NCBI GenBank assembly: GCA_002428895.1
Contig: DIYC01000068.1
Coordinates: 7,974 to 15,675 of the forward strand
DNA from: Burkholderiales bacterium UBA6064
GTDB taxonomy: Bacteria > Pseudomonadota > Gammaproteobacteria > Burkholderiales > Burkholderiaceae_B
Direction: 5' to 3'
Length of the DNA stretch: 7,702 nucleotides
The notes beneath the pieces are model-generated. The model did not search any database, had not been told where the DNA came from, and saw only the letters and a list, made by a program, of their open reading frames with translations. The first letter of the stretch is position 1. Every line of letters starts with the position of its first letter. Shown in pieces: positions 7,167 through 7,702 of this stretch. The translations under genes were made by a program, and so were the position numbers.

Positions 7167-7702
7167 ATGACCATACTTTCAAAAAATTGTTCTCAGCTTC
7201 GGCAATTGCTTCAAGCCAAGCAAATCAGTGCGACAGAATTAGCTCAAGAGGCCTTGGCTCAAATTAAAACCCACAGTGATTTAAATGCGTATGTGGATGT
7301 GCAGCCCGAGCTAACCCTTGCCCAAGCTCGGCAGGCTGATCAGCGTTTGGCGCAAGGTGATTCATCGCCGTTGCTTGGGCTTCCCGTGGCGCATAAAGAT
7401 ATTTTTGTCACCCAGGGTTGGGCCAGTACGGCAGGGTCAAAAATGCTTGCCAATTATCAAAGTCCATTTGATGCAGAAGTGGTTAGTCGGCTTAGCCAGG
7501 CAGGCGCCGTGTGTCTGGGTAAAACCAATTGCGATGAGTTTGCCATGGGTTCTTCAAATGAAAACAGTTATTTTGGCCCCGTGCTCAACCCATGGGACAA
7601 ACAGGCTGTGCCTGGGGGCTCGTCGGGCGGGTCAGCGGTGGCTGTGGCTGCAGGTCTGGCTGCATTTGCCACGGGTACCGATCCCGGCGGTTCGGTTCGT
7701 CA
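7167..7702 (+). CDS. gatA: Aspartyl/glutamyl-tRNA amidotransferase subunit A (3' end outside window)
   Basis: Amidase-signature subunit that hydrolyses glutamine and passes ammonia through a channel to GatB for transamidation. The first 178 codons of a roughly 480-500 residue protein are present. Start ATG at 7167 follows AGGTG (7153-7157) at 9 bases' spacing. The Ser-cisSer-Lys triad can be placed: Lys77 in VAHKD, cis-Ser152 in [10 protein letters not shown] (148-157) and nucleophile Ser176 in GTDPGGSVR (170-178); the offsets equal those between Lys79, Ser154 and Ser178 of the Staphylococcus enzyme. [18 protein letters not shown] (117-134) is the usual GatA stretch and argues against a general amidase. 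Odd point: residue 173 is Pro (CCC) where GatA usually has Thr, next to the oxyanion-hole glycines. By eye this part of gatA is richer in G+C than gatC and the intergenic region. Confidence 0.95.
   Translation, partial: MTILSKNCSQLRQLLQAKQISATELAQEALAQIKTHSDLNAYVDVQPELTLAQARQADQRLAQGDSSPLLGLPVAHKDIFVTQGWASTAGSKMLANYQSPFDAEVVSRLSQAGAVCLGKTNCDEFAMGSSNENSYFGPVLNPWDKQAVPGGSSGGSAVAVAAGLAAFATGTDPGGSVR

Overview
The window carries an almost gap-free minus-strand cell-elongation operon, read in the order mreB - mreC - mreD - mrdA (PBP2) - rodA - uup. Across a short divergent intergenic region it is followed by the start of a plus-strand gatC - gatA operon. The protein sequences look betaproteobacterial, most likely from a fairly AT-rich member of the Burkholderiales. 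This rests on recall of family members: the MreC start MEYFPPPLFKQGPSAR, the MreB start MFGFLRSY, and the divergent placement of gatCAB next to mreB. No search was run, so the taxonomy is an inference. Both ends of the window cut a gene (uup at base 1, gatA at base 7702).

Layout. Bases 1-1092 (minus) hold the N-terminal 364 codons of an ABC-F ATPase of the Uup type. Bases 1100-2218 hold rodA, which appears to start at a TTG codon inside the end of mrdA. Bases 2193-4121 hold mrdA (PBP2), 4118-4642 mreD, 4653-5573 mreC and 5592-6635 mreB. Gaps or overlaps from mreB downward are 18, 10, -4, -26 and 7 bases, so this is very probably one transcript with translational coupling at several junctions. 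Bases 6636-6846 are a divergent regulatory region with a TTGACA hexamer facing mreB, several short dyads, and a longer inverted repeat just before gatC. Bases 6847-7146 hold gatC, with a likely GTG start that shortens the longest frame by 15 codons. The 5' part of gatA runs from 7167 to the edge.

How the genes work together. MreB filaments under the inner membrane, linked through MreC and MreD, position the RodA-PBP2 pair. RodA polymerises glycan and PBP2 cross-links it, giving lateral wall growth and rod shape. GatC and GatA are two of three subunits of the GatCAB amidotransferase, which makes Gln-tRNA(Gln) and/or Asn-tRNA(Asn) by transamidation. Uup acts on ribosomes and has no known direct role in wall synthesis.

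I did not find an undescribed system: the gene content is a canonical elongasome plus gatCAB. The points worth a second look are smaller: a C8 tract in mreC where loss of one base would fuse MreC in frame to MreD; a proline in the otherwise Thr-bearing GTDTGGS loop of GatA; a divergent ABC signature in Uup; the TTG start of rodA; and an inverted repeat upstream of gatC.
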